This document shows, piece after piece, positions 28,601 to 35,846 of a DNA stretch of 64,000 bases (position 1 is the first letter of the stretch; each line of letters starts with the position of its first letter). Below the pieces are notes generated by a model. That model was not told the origin of the DNA, did no database searches, and worked only from the letters and a program-made list of their open reading frames with translations. Position numbers and translations under genes: made by a program. The DNA comes from Paraburkholderia polaris (lineage in GTDB: Bacteria; Pseudomonadota; Gammaproteobacteria; Burkholderiales; Burkholderiaceae): NCBI RefSeq assembly GCF_012927345.1, contig NZ_JABBGJ010000044.1, positions 29,728-93,727 on the forward strand. The letters run 5' to 3'.

Positions 28601-31212
28601 CTGCGGCGCGGCAGGATCGCGAACAGCGTCGGCAGGAAGGCGGGAATCGCGAGCGCGCCTAGCACTAGCAGCGCGCCTGCCATCCCGGCGTGGATCGGCA
28701 TCAGCCAGCATAGGCCGAGCGCGGCGACCATGAAGGGGGCGAGCAGCGAACGGCGCAAATTGTCGAGCATCTTGAAGCGGCCGATCGACGGCATCGCGTG
28801 CCGGTCCCGGCCACGATGGCCGACGATCCACGGCAGCAATTGCCAGTCGCCACGCGTCCAGCGATGCTGCCGCTTGCCAATCACGTCGTAACGCGACGGC
28901 ACCTCCTCGACCACCTCGACGTCCGACGCCAGTCCGGCACGCGCAAAAATCCCTTCGAACAGATCGTGACTGAGCAGTGCGTTTTCCGGCACGCGTCCAT
29001 GCAGAGCCGCTTCAAACGCATCGACGTCGTAGATGCCCTTGCCGGTATACGAGCCTTCGCCGAACAGGTCCTGATATACATCAGACACCGCCGCCGCGTA
29101 AGGGTCCATCCCGCCGGGGCCGGAGAAGACGCGCTGATGCAGCGATCCTTCCTGCCCGACGGGCAACGACGGTGTGACACGCGGCTGCAGAATCGCGTAT
29201 CCGTTGACGACGCGTTGTTCTGCATCGCTGAATGTCGGCCGGTTCAGCGGATGCGCCATCTTGCCGATTAGCCGCAGCGCGGCGTCTCGTGGCAGACGCG
29301 TATCGGCGTCGAGTGTGATGACGTAGCGCACGTCGGACGGCACCTGCGGCGCACGGCCGGCGATCGGCATGAAGGTCGTATCCGTCGCACCGCGCAGCAG
29401 GCGGTTGAGTTCGTGCAGCTTGCCGCGCTTGCGTTCCCAGCCCATCCATTTGTTCTCGCTCGCGTTGAACACGCGGCGGCGGTGTAGCAGCAGGAAGCGG
29501 CTGCCGCTCGGGCCCGGCTCGTAACGGCGGTTCAGTGCTTCAATGGCCTCGGCGGCCACGGCGAGCAGATGCGCGTCGCCCGCCAGCACTTCCTGATCCG
29601 CATCGAGCCCGTCCGCCAGCAATGCGAAGGACAGGTCACCACCGGCTCCCGCGAGGTGATGCACCTCAAGACGTTCGACCTGCTCGCGCAGATCGGCAAC
29701 ACTCGTCAGGAGCGTCGGCACGGCGACCAGCGTGCGCAACGACGACGGCACGCCGGCGGTCAGTTCGAGACCCGGCAGCGTGATCGCGCCAAAACTCCAT
29801 GTCACCGCGCGATTGATGAGCGCGGTCGCGATCTCGGTAGCGGGCAGGAATCCGCATACGGCAAAGAGCGCGAGCACCCCGGCGTCGAGACCGCGCGGCG
29901 CAAGTGTCCACAGTGCCCACAAGGCCAGCGCCAGTAACGCCGTGGCGACCGTCAGGATCGTGCCGACGTAGCCGCCGATGCCGAGGCGGACGTTGAACCG
30001 TGTGATCCGCAGGCGCGGCGGCGGACGGAATTCGATCGCCTGCTCCAGCGCGCGGCGGCCTTCGGCGATCAGGTGATAGCCGGGGTCGCCGGCGCGCTCC
30101 GCATGCGCGGCATCGCCTGCTTCCAGCACCGCCGCCTGCGCCGATTCCAGCGCCAGCCCGGCGACTTCGAGTTCGGTGAAGGACGAGCCGCGCGCCAGTT
30201 GCTCGATCGCGCTGCGATACAGATTGCGCGTCGGAAAATCCATCGTGGCAAAGTAGCTGTCCGCGCGCAACCGGGCGTCGACAAGACTCACGCTCTCGAA
30301 CAGTTCCGTCCAGTCGATGTCGGAAATCAGCCGCATGCTGGTGATCACATTGCGCACGGTGACGTTCGACGCACCTTGGCGCTGCTGCGCGTGTTGCACG
30401 ACTTCATCGACGGAAGCGCCCTGAAGCTTGAGCCGATCTTCGAGCCAGCCAAGTGCCGGCGTGGTGCGCGGATCCTGATCACGCAACCGCTTTACGAGTT
30501 GTGCGGCGAACAGCTCCGACAAGAGGCCTGAAGAGCGCGTGGAAATGTCCGCTTCGAGCGCCGAACGGGCGCTGCCCGATTCGAGCAGACGGTCGGTGAG
30601 TGCATCGGCGTCGGCGCGTGCGCTGCGGCCTGCGGTAATCTGGTCAGTCAGGCGTCGCAGGTTCTCGATCAGCACGATGCGCAAGGTGATCGCCACGGCC
30701 CACAATTCGCCGATCGTCAGCGGCTGAACCCGCTGATACGCGCTAATGAAACGCCGCAGAATCTGCGGGTCGAAGTGACTGTCGGTATGCGCAACGAACG
30801 CCCACGCGAGACCAAATACGCGCGGGTAGCCGGCGAACGGGCCAGCGGCAAGCTTGGGCAACTGACGGTAGTAGCCGGGCGGCAAATCATCGCGAATCTC
30901 GCGGATCTGCTCCTCGACGAGGTGATAGTTGTCGAGCAGCCATTCCGCGGCGGGCACCACGCCCCGGCCGCTCTCCAGTTCTTCGGCGCTCGCACGGTAG
31001 GCCGCGAGCAGGACGGCGGCATTGTCGTTCAGTCTCGTGTGCAGCGATAAAACGGCGGGTGGTGTCTTCGTGACCGGTTGCGCGGCAGCGAGGCTCTCCG
31101 CGTGTTGCTCGAGCCGTTCGACGCCGAACAGCTCTTCGCGCACCGGCGCGATGTCAGTCCATGGCGGCGATAGCGAGCGATGGCCCGCGATATATCGAAG
31201 GATCGCTTTCAC
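22606..31212 (-). CDS. ndvB: Cyclic beta-1,2-glucan synthase (NdvB/ChvB type)
   Basis: At 2868 residues this is the largest gene here and matches the giant cyclic beta-1,2-glucan synthases. There are several membrane segments around residues 410-470 and 815-960. A GT84 glycosyltransferase core includes TLDADTRLPRD near residue 630, a glucoamylase-like region lies near residues 1300-1500 (HHQGMT at about 1486), and a C-terminal GH94 phosphorylase domain has GTGDWNDGMNRVG near residue 2537, where the catalytic Asp lies. Known enzymes initiate, elongate and cyclise periplasmic glucans for osmotic adaptation and host interaction. The start is GTG 31212 with AGGAAG 8 bases upstream. No ndvA-like exporter is adjacent. 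Confidence 0.95.
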   Translation of the reverse strand: MKAILRYIAGHRSLSPPWTDIAPVREELFGVERLEQHAESLAAAQPVTKTPPAVLSLHTRLNDNAAVLLAAYRASAEELESGRGVVPAAEWLLDNYHLVEEQIREIRDDLPPGYYRQLPKLAAGPFAGYPRVFGLAWAFVAHTDSHFDPQILRRFISAYQRVQPLTIGELWAVAITLRIVLIENLRRLTDQITAGRSARADADALTDRLLESGSARSALEADISTRSSGLLSELFAAQLVKRLRDQDPRTTPALGWLEDRLKLQGASVDEVVQHAQQRQGASNVTVRNVITSMRLISDIDWTELFESVSLVDARLRADSYFATMDFPTRNLYRSAIEQLARGSSFTELEVAGLALESAQAAVLEAGDAAHAERAGDPGYHLIAEGRRALEQAIEFRPPPRLRITRFNVRLGIGGYVGTILTVATALLALALWALWTLAPRGLDAGVLALFAVCGFLPATEIATALINRAVTWSFGAITLPGLELTAGVPSSLRTLVAVPTLLTSVADLREQVERLEVHHLAGAGGDLSFALLADGLDADQEVLAGDAHLLAVAAEAIEALNRRYEPGPSGSRFLLLHRRRVFNASENKWMGWERKRGKLHELNRLLRGATDTTFMPIAGRAPQVPSDVRYVITLDADTRLPRDAALRLIGKMAHPLNRPTFSDAEQRVVNGYAILQPRVTPSLPVGQEGSLHQRVFSGPGGMDPYAAAVSDVYQDLFGEGSYTGKGIYDVDAFEAALHGRVPENALLSHDLFEGIFARAGLASDVEVVEEVPSRYDVIGKRQHRWTRGDWQLLPWIVGHRGRDRHAMPSIGRFKMLDNLRRSLLAPFMVAALGLCWLMPIHAGMAGALLVLGALAIPAFLPTLFAILPRRSGIHLRNHLEVLAADVRLAALQTFLSAAFLADQAWRMGDAIVRTLIRLFVTHRRLLEWTTAAQSKGSPRLDLRGFYRQMTGGVALGLVLPAAAIAYAPSHWPLVLPFALLWLAAPALALWSSRSPTVARRFAMADPDARSLRLIARRTWRFFETFVTPAENMLPPDNFQEDPKPVVAHRTSPTNLGLYLLSAIAARDFGWAGTTETVERLEAAFASMNKLTRFKGHFYNWYGTLDLQVLAPAYVSSVDSGNLAGHLIALANACEEWPHELLAPAARPGLLDHLQLAREAIDALPAAGGERGKQLIAILEEISTQLRGPQTLEALSPSLTRLTEKAAKAMRELVPAGGDDSSANLMFWIDALSKSVVEHARDRQQLAESPDLLQARLKSLADTSRAMALDMDFAFLLDPERKLLSIGYSQSDNSLDLNCYDLLASEARLASLFAIAKGDVTTRHWFRLGRAATPVGNGSALISWSGSMFEYLMPSLVMRAPVGSLLEQTSRLVVERQASYGRSLGIPWGISESAYNARDIEFTYQYSNFGVPGLGLKRGLSENRVIAPYATGLAAMVDPQAARENYAQLAALGALGRYGFYEALDFTRSRLPDNEDVAIVRNFMAHHQGMTIVSIANTLLDAQMRARFHREPMIQASELLLQERMPRNVAVAHPRAEEVHTSAAVAGVVPPTVRRLAASAVAGAAPVTHLLSNGRYAVMLTATGGGYSRWRDMAVTRWREDATRDDWGSFIFLRDTQSGHVWSAGAQPAGSEAEYEEVVFGEDHAEFIRRDGALTTTMDVLVSGEADGEVRRVSLANGGRRAREIELTSYAEIVLATPAADNAHPAFSRMFVQTEHLAEFGALVATRRPRSHEEKQVWAAHFAVVDGEIVSDPQYESDRARFLGRGRNAGTAAAIFDDRPLSNTAGTVLDPVFALRYRVLVPPGKVARVTFWTVVAESRALLLDLIDKHHDRNAFDRAKTLAWTQAQVQLRHLDVEAEEAADFQRLAAPVIYADARFRASSDTIIRGAGAQSGLWPHAISGDLPIVLLRIDDVEDIAQVRQLLRAHEYWRMKRLGVDLVIINERASSYIQELQGAIETAVRSSQTRPRYGEELAQGAVFTLRADLMSMEARALLQSVARVALIARRGSIADQLARLPQSQGQPSALRRQKPPMSSPWPAPPHPPRALASVPSRLEFFNGVGGFDKDGREYVTVLAAGATTPAPWINVIANPGFGFQVAAEGSGYTWAENSRENQLTPWSNDPVEDPTGEAIYVRDEVTGDVWGATALPIRDGGTYVARHGHGYSRFEHEANGIALDLLQYVPLADPLKISRLTLRNLSGMPRRLSVTAWMEWVLGTSRGASGPFIVTEIDSATGAMLARNPWSMGFAGRVAFADLGGQQTAWTADRTEFLGRNGRTAAPVALTGNAPLSGVTGAGLDPCAALQRVIELGVDEIVEVVWFVGQCVGVDEARALIELYRKADLDAVLAEVTSQWQNVLGTVQVKTPDRAMDLMLNGWLLYQTLACRIWARSAFYQASGAYGFRDQLQDGMALTHAQPDETRRHLLRTAARQFVEGDFQHWWLPQSGQGVRTRISDDRVWLAFATATYIGCAGDVAILDEIVPFLDGPPLRPGEHDAFFQPMVADESASLFEHCARGLDQCIELTGEHGLPLIGTGDWNDGMNRVGADGKGESVWLGWLLWRTIELFAPLAESRDGVSVARAARWRAHAASVREALEREAWDGEWYRRATFDDGTWLGSSQSDECQIDSIAQSWAVLSGAANPARAALAMTSLEKHLIRRADGLALLFTPPFDKTSHDPGYIKGYPPGLRENGGQYSHAAMWAILAFTKMGDGNKAAALFSLLNPVNHARTPIEVDRYKVEPYVVAADVYSVAPHVGRGGWTWYTGSAGWMYRAGVEGILGIRREGDFLTIDPCIPDTWPGFEATVTMHSTRYEVRVESADERGEMRAVLDGASVECGDGRVRVPLDGGSHQLLISLCFGVSEDVNSGVQVA

Positions 31213-31741
31213 AGGCGCACTTCCTGCGATGTCGGTGAGTTCGCTGGGGTGATCTGGTTGGTGTGGCGTGTCGCGTTAGCGGCGCGCATATCGGTCGCCA
31301 TCGGTGTATCGGCGGACAGTTCATAGAGTTGGGACATGATCGGATCTTCCTTCGGGGAGGTCGCACCACGCGTGTCGCGTGCATGCAAGCCTCCGGGGTA
31401 TGGCTTGATTCACGGGTGCGGGTGGACGCGCGAGGAATCGTCAGGACGAAACAGCAGGTGTACAGCTTCTGCGGGCATGGTCCGCGATGAAGGCCGCCGG
31501 CGCGGCCGAAGCATTCCGCCGGAACGATGCGGGTAACGGGAATGCGTCAGGACGCTCCCCATGCGCAAACCGTTAACTGCTGTTTAACGGCGCACTAAGA
31601 CGTCGGATGAACATCGATCAGACCGATGCGGCCGTGAAGGAGAGACAGGAGCACCTGCGCAGCCCTGTAGACGCAGTTCCTGGCTGAACACCCGGAAAGG
31701 TGTGGAGCAGAGAGGACACGGATCCGTGCCCCGGGTGCCTG
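31213..31741. other. 529-base region upstream of ndvB without a recognised gene
   Basis: No open frame here has family support or normal codon use; the short frames on both strands look spurious. The part next to 31212 should contain the ndvB promoter and leader. I see no clear repeat or hairpin with a T-tract. Confidence 0.4.
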
Positions 31742-31894
31742 CTATTTCTTCTTGACCGGTGCGCTGGCCGCAGCAGTCTTCGGCGCGACCGCCGAGGACA
31801 CGACCGCCGCTGGAGAAATCACCTTTTTGGGTTGTTTAGGCTTTTTGGCCTCGCGATTACCGCGCATCGTGCTCTTTGCCAATATGTTCCCCAT
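31742..31894 (-). CDS. Small basic Lys/Ala/Pro-rich protein (50 residues)
   Basis: The minus strand from ATG 31894 to TAG encodes 50 residues. A conserved-looking head, AKSTMRGNREAKKPKQPKK, is followed by an Ala/Val/Pro-rich linker and a terminal KKK. I recall proteins with the same AKSxMRGNREAKKPK head as common short hypothetical proteins in Burkholderiaceae, so this is probably a real gene despite its size. It is strongly basic, which would suit nucleic-acid or ribosome association, but that is inference only. The ribosome binding site is weak. Neighbours are unrelated. Confidence 0.65.
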   Translation of the reverse strand: MGNILAKSTMRGNREAKKPKQPKKVISPAAVVSSAVAPKTAAASAPVKKK

Positions 31895-31973
31895 GATTTG
31901 CCGATCGCGAAAGCGACAGCCGTATCACGCAGTTTGGGCGCATCTGGTCACTCTGTCGCGATTTATCTCTGCA

Positions 31974-32096
31974 TTCCGGAATATTTCCTTCGCCACCGGC
32001 TGGGAGAGCCTGCGCACCTTCGGCCGCACCTTCCACGGCATCACCGGCCAAAGCCCCAGCGCCCTGCGCCTTGAGGCCCAGGCCAACATGCCTCAA
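31974..32096 (+). pseudogene. Possible remnant of an AraC-type helix-turn-helix
   Basis: Translation from 31974 gives a stretch containing ISFATGWESLRTFGRTFHGI followed by TGQSPSALR. This is very like the second helix-turn-helix and closing TGxSPxxYR of AraC-family regulators. Nothing upstream in the frame looks like the rest of such a protein, and the tail is not natural. It overlaps no other real gene. It could be chance similarity in GC-rich DNA. Confidence 0.35.
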
Positions 32097-32288
32097 CTCG
32101 ACCGCGTGCCTGCCGCTGGATTAAACCGGTCGATGCAACACACCAGAGACCGCGCAAGCTGTGGGCGTGTTGCAGACGAAACCAATGTCAGCTCGGGCAT
32201 GCCGTCGTCTCCATCTGCAAAGGAGTACTCGTGAAACCCGCATGGGTCGCTTCATGTCGTGACCATTGACGGGCCCGGAAACGCGTCT

Positions 32289-32447
32289 TCAGCGTCTGTG
32301 GCGCATCAACTCCCAGCAATCGCGATGATCCATCCGCTTGAGTTTCCGCCGCCGTGTCATTTCGCGCCAATAGTGAACGGCAACCAGCAGCACGGCGACG
32401 CTCAGCCCACACAGGCCCACGACGATTCCTGTCCACGATTCGACCAC
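32289..32447 (-). CDS. Small single-pass membrane protein (52 residues)
   Basis: GTG 32447 is chosen because AAGGAG lies 6 bases before it; the open frame extends to a TTG at 32477 without a ribosome binding site. The product has one transmembrane helix near the N-terminus (WTGIVVGLCGLSVAVLLVAV) and a strongly basic cytoplasmic tail (REMTRRRKLKRMDHRD). I do not recognise a family. It begins 40 bases after the gene at 32488-32694 on the same strand, and the two probably form a small operon. Confidence 0.55.
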   Translation of the reverse strand: MVESWTGIVVGLCGLSVAVLLVAVHYWREMTRRRKLKRMDHRDCWELMRHRR

Positions 32448-32487
32448 GGAACACTCCTTGACTGTGAAACTGATCAAGCGGTACGCG

Positions 32488-32694
32488 TCATTCGTCGTTC
32501 AGGATACGAGCGGCAGCCTTCAGAAACATCTGTCCGTCATCGGTAATGAGAGGACGTTGTTGCCCGGAAGCGAGGTTTTCCAGCGTGATGAGTTGGCGGT
32601 CCAGAAGCGCTCCCAGATCGGCACCGTCCAGACTCAACAGATCCGGTGCATCCTTGAGCAGCATGAGGGTCGCGAATTCATGTGGACTGAGCAT
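32488..32694 (-). CDS. Small hypothetical protein (68 residues)
   Basis: ATG 32694 follows a strong AGGAGACGGAG ribosome binding site. The 68-residue product (MLSPHEFATLMLLKDAPDLL, then LGALLDRQLITLENLASG) is predicted helical with a winged-helix-like pattern. It ends with DDGQMFLKAAARI, similar to small preprotein or DNA-binding-like conserved hypothetical proteins of Burkholderia. No cysteines and no signal peptide are present. It is likely cotranscribed with the small membrane protein just downstream. Function unknown. Confidence 0.65.
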   Translation of the reverse strand: MLSPHEFATLMLLKDAPDLLSLDGADLGALLDRQLITLENLASGQQRPLITDDGQMFLKAAARILNDE

Positions 32695-33104
32695 CTCCGT
32701 CTCCTGGCTGAGCCTGTTGCTTCGCTGGGAACCTGATCCGTTGGCCTCGCTTGGCGAGCAGGATCAATTCGGGGATGGCTGCTGCGGGATGCCACCTTGC
32801 GTTCGGGTGGCATGTCGCGCGCCAAGGCACCCATCTTAATGCTGAGGTGTCCAACAGATCAATATGTGGGAAAATCTTTTTGCGATATTTTTACATCCCC
32901 ACCGCAATGCCGTCGCGGTGCAGCATGACCTGTCAATCCGCGATCGCGCGCCGCTTCGCGCCACGTGTTGGCCAGCGCACATACTTAATGGGTACCAGTC
33001 CGATCCTGATGAAAATCCTGGCAGCGCTTCCATACGCCAGCCTGCATACTCGAGGCGAGGCCCGGATACCGGGCGCTGTGATCGAAACCTGAAGGAGACA
33101 ACAG
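32695..33104. other. 410-base divergent intergenic region
   Basis: This separates the minus-strand small genes from the plus-strand amidohydrolase operon and must hold promoters for both. An AT-rich patch at about 32850-32895 is the best candidate promoter area. GAAGGAGACAACAG just before 33105 is the amidohydrolase ribosome binding site. No gene is seen. Confidence 0.45.
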
Positions 33105-34355
33105 TTGACCACCTTCCTCCTACGTAACGGCGCGCTTCTCGATCCTACCCACCCCGATCTGCTAGAAGGCTTCGAAGTCCTCATCGAGGACGGCTTCATC
33201 CGCGAAGTTTCCGATAAGCCGATAAAAAGCAGCAACGCGCGCGTCATCGACGTCAAAGGCAAAACGATCATGCCGGGTCTGATCGATCTGCATGTGCATG
33301 TCGTCGCGATCGAGTTCAACCTCCCGCGCGTCGCGACGCTACCCAACGTGCTGGTTACGCTACGCGCCGTGCCGATCATGCGCGCGATGCTGCGCCGCGG
33401 CTTCACCACCGTGCGCGACGCAGGGGGCGCCGGGCATCCATTCAAGCAGGCGGTCGAGTCAGGGCTCATTGAAGGTCCACGTCTCTTCGTATCCGGCCGC
33501 GCGTTAAGCCAGACGGGTGGGCATGCCGATCCGCGCGCCCGTTCCGACTACATGCCACCCGATTCACCCTGCGGATGCTGCGTGCGCGTGGGCGCGCTTG
33601 GCCGCGTAGCGGACGGCGTCGATGAAGTGCGCCGGGCCGTGCGCGAGGAACTGCAGATGGGCGCCGATCAGATCAAGATCATGGCTTCGGGCGGCGTTGC
33701 CTCACCCACCGATCCGGTCGGCGCATTCGGTTACTCCGAAGATGAGATCCGCGCCATCGTAGCCGAAGCTCAGGGGCGCGGCACCTATGTGCTAGCTCAT
33801 GCCTATACGCCTGCGGCGATCGCGCGCGCGGTGCGCTGCGGCGTGCGCACGATCGAACACGGCAATCTGATTGACGATGAGACCGCCCGCCTCGTCGCGG
33901 AGCACGGCGCGTATGTCGTGCCAACCCTTGTCACTTACGACGCCCTTGCAAGCGAAGGCGAGAAATATGGGCTGCCGCCAGAAAGCATTGCCAAGGTCGC
34001 GGACGTGCATGGCGCCGGCATGCACTCGATTGAAATCATGAAGCGCGCCGGGGTCAAGATGGGCTTCGGCACGGACTTGCTCGGCGAGGCGCAGCGTCTG
34101 CAAAGCGATGAGTTCCGGATCCTGGCCGAAGTCCTGTCACCAGCCGAGGTGATCGCGAGCGCGACCCTCGTTGGTGCGGAAGTGCTCGGTATGCAGGACA
34201 AGCTCGGCAGAATCATGCCGGGTGCCCATGCCGATGTGCTGGTGGTTGATGGCAATCCTCTGAAGTCCGTTGATTGCCTGTTAGGTCAGGGCGAGCATAT
34301 TCCGCTCGTGATGAAAGATGGCCGGCTCTTCGTCAACGAGCTCGAAAGCAGTTGA
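33105..34355 (+). CDS. Amidohydrolase-family metal-dependent hydrolase (imidazolonepropionase/prolidase-like)
   Basis: The 416-residue cytoplasmic enzyme has the metal-dependent TIM-barrel amidohydrolase layout: an N-terminal beta-sandwich strand, then PGLIDLHVHV with the HxH metal pair, a probable carboxylated Lys in ADQIKIMASGG, metal His in VLAHAYTP and TIEHGNL, and the catalytic Asp in MGFGTDLLG. The closing GRIMPGAHADVLVVDGNPL is typical. Relatives hydrolyse Xaa-Pro dipeptides, organophosphates, ochratoxin or ring amides; the substrate here is not evident. The start is TTG 33105 with a good ribosome binding site. An MFS transporter starts 51 bases downstream, so the pair likely imports and hydrolyses one compound. 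Confidence 0.88.
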   Translation: MTTFLLRNGALLDPTHPDLLEGFEVLIEDGFIREVSDKPIKSSNARVIDVKGKTIMPGLIDLHVHVVAIEFNLPRVATLPNVLVTLRAVPIMRAMLRRGFTTVRDAGGAGHPFKQAVESGLIEGPRLFVSGRALSQTGGHADPRARSDYMPPDSPCGCCVRVGALGRVADGVDEVRRAVREELQMGADQIKIMASGGVASPTDPVGAFGYSEDEIRAIVAEAQGRGTYVLAHAYTPAAIARAVRCGVRTIEHGNLIDDETARLVAEHGAYVVPTLVTYDALASEGEKYGLPPESIAKVADVHGAGMHSIEIMKRAGVKMGFGTDLLGEAQRLQSDEFRILAEVLSPAEVIASATLVGAEVLGMQDKLGRIMPGAHADVLVVDGNPLKSVDCLLGQGEHIPLVMKDGRLFVNELESS

Positions 34356-34406
34356 CCGTATGACGCTGCGTCCGCGGCGCCCCACCGTCCCTATCGGAGT
34401 CTGCTT

Positions 34407-35777
34407 ATGTCGATGATCGCCGCCCGCATCGAGCGCCTGCCGTTTTCAGGTTTTCACCGCCGTCTGCTGTTGATGGGCGGGCTCGGCTACACCTTCGATG
34501 CAATGGACGCTGCCGTGCTCGCTTTCCTGCTGCCGGTGCTGCGCACGCAGTGGGGGCTGACGAGTGTACAGACAGGCGTGCTGGGAAGCGGCACGTTCAT
34601 CGGCTATTTCGTCGGCGCGATGCTCGCAGGCATGCTCGGCGATGTCATCGGCCGACGCAAGGTCATGATGTATGCGCTCGTGATTTACTGTGTAGCGTCG
34701 ATTGCCAGCGCGCTAGCGAATGATTGGGGATTCTTTCTTGGGACGCGCATTGTCGCCGGGTTGGGGACGGGCGCGGAAAGCGCCATCGTCGCACCGTTCC
34801 TCTCGGAGTTCGTGGCGCGGCGGTATCGCGGGAGTTTCACTGGCAGCCTCGCGGGGTTTTTCTCGTTTGGCTTCGTGGCGGCCGCACTGCTCGGCTATCT
34901 GGTGATCCCGCTCGCACCCAATGCATGGCGCGCGGTCATGGTCATCACCGCGCTGCCCATTCTCATGCTGCTCTGGTGGCGCCGCGCGTTGCCCGAGTCG
35001 CCGCGCTGGCTCGAGGCGCGCGGCCGCCACGCGGAGGCTGAGGCGATCGTGTCGCGGATGGAGGCAGAGGTAAGCAAAGCGGGCATGCAGTTGGAGCCGC
35101 TGTCTCCTGTGCGCGACGGAAATGTTCCGCTCGCAGCCGGACGGGCCTCAATCGTCGCGAATGTCAAGGCGTTGTGGTCGGCGAAGCTCGCGCGTATTAC
35201 GGCAATGACGTGGCTGATGTGGCTATCCATCACGTTCAGCTACTACGCTTTTTTCACGTGGATTCCCGGCTTGCTGGTTCAGAACGGGATGACGATCACA
35301 CGGAGCTTTTCGTATTCGCTCGTGATCTACATTGCACAGATCCCGGGATACTTTTCAGGCGCGTGGCTCAACGAGAAGATCGGCCGGCAAGCAACGATCG
35401 CGTCATACATGATATTGGGCGGAGTGTCGGCGCTTGGGCTTGCGTTGACGCGTACTGATGCAGGCATCATGGTGTCAGGCATCCTGCTTTCGTTCTTCAT
35501 GAACGGCACCTATGCCGGCGTTTATGCCTATACCCCGGAGGTGTTTCCCACCGACGTGCGCGCAACGGGCACGGGGCTCGCCTCGTCAATTGGCCGGCTG
35601 GGCGCGATTGCCGCGCCTATCCTCGTCGGGTACGTCTATCCGCTGCTGGGCTTCGCCGGGGTGTTCGGTGCGACGACGCTTGTGCTGCTGACCGGTGCGA
35701 TAGCAGTTGTACTCATGGGAGTGCCGACGCGCGGAAGGTCGCTCGAGGACATTGCAGCAGGGCAAATCGAACAGTAA
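34407..35777 (+). CDS. MFS transporter (sugar/acid symporter-like, 12 TM)
   Basis: The 456-residue protein has 12 hydrophobic segments and MFS signature loops: GDVIGRRKVMMYALVIY (motif A) in loop 2-3, GLGTGAESAIVAPFLSEFVA in TM4-5, PESPRWLEARGR in the central loop, and the repeated motif A NEKIGRQATIASYMI in the second half. The closing YTPEVFPTDVRATGTGLASS is typical of the sugar/aromatic-acid porter group. It would be a proton symporter in the inner membrane. It directly follows the amidohydrolase and is probably cotranscribed, which suggests import of that enzyme's substrate. Confidence 0.9.
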   Translation: MSMIAARIERLPFSGFHRRLLLMGGLGYTFDAMDAAVLAFLLPVLRTQWGLTSVQTGVLGSGTFIGYFVGAMLAGMLGDVIGRRKVMMYALVIYCVASIASALANDWGFFLGTRIVAGLGTGAESAIVAPFLSEFVARRYRGSFTGSLAGFFSFGFVAAALLGYLVIPLAPNAWRAVMVITALPILMLLWWRRALPESPRWLEARGRHAEAEAIVSRMEAEVSKAGMQLEPLSPVRDGNVPLAAGRASIVANVKALWSAKLARITAMTWLMWLSITFSYYAFFTWIPGLLVQNGMTITRSFSYSLVIYIAQIPGYFSGAWLNEKIGRQATIASYMILGGVSALGLALTRTDAGIMVSGILLSFFMNGTYAGVYAYTPEVFPTDVRATGTGLASSIGRLGAIAAPILVGYVYPLLGFAGVFGATTLVLLTGAIAVVLMGVPTRGRSLEDIAAGQIEQ

Positions 35778-35846
35778 GAGTCAAATGCCCCGATAGCCGT
35801 GGCACGATGCTGTTACGCAAGCGCGCCGCGGTCGGGGTTGCGCGGC

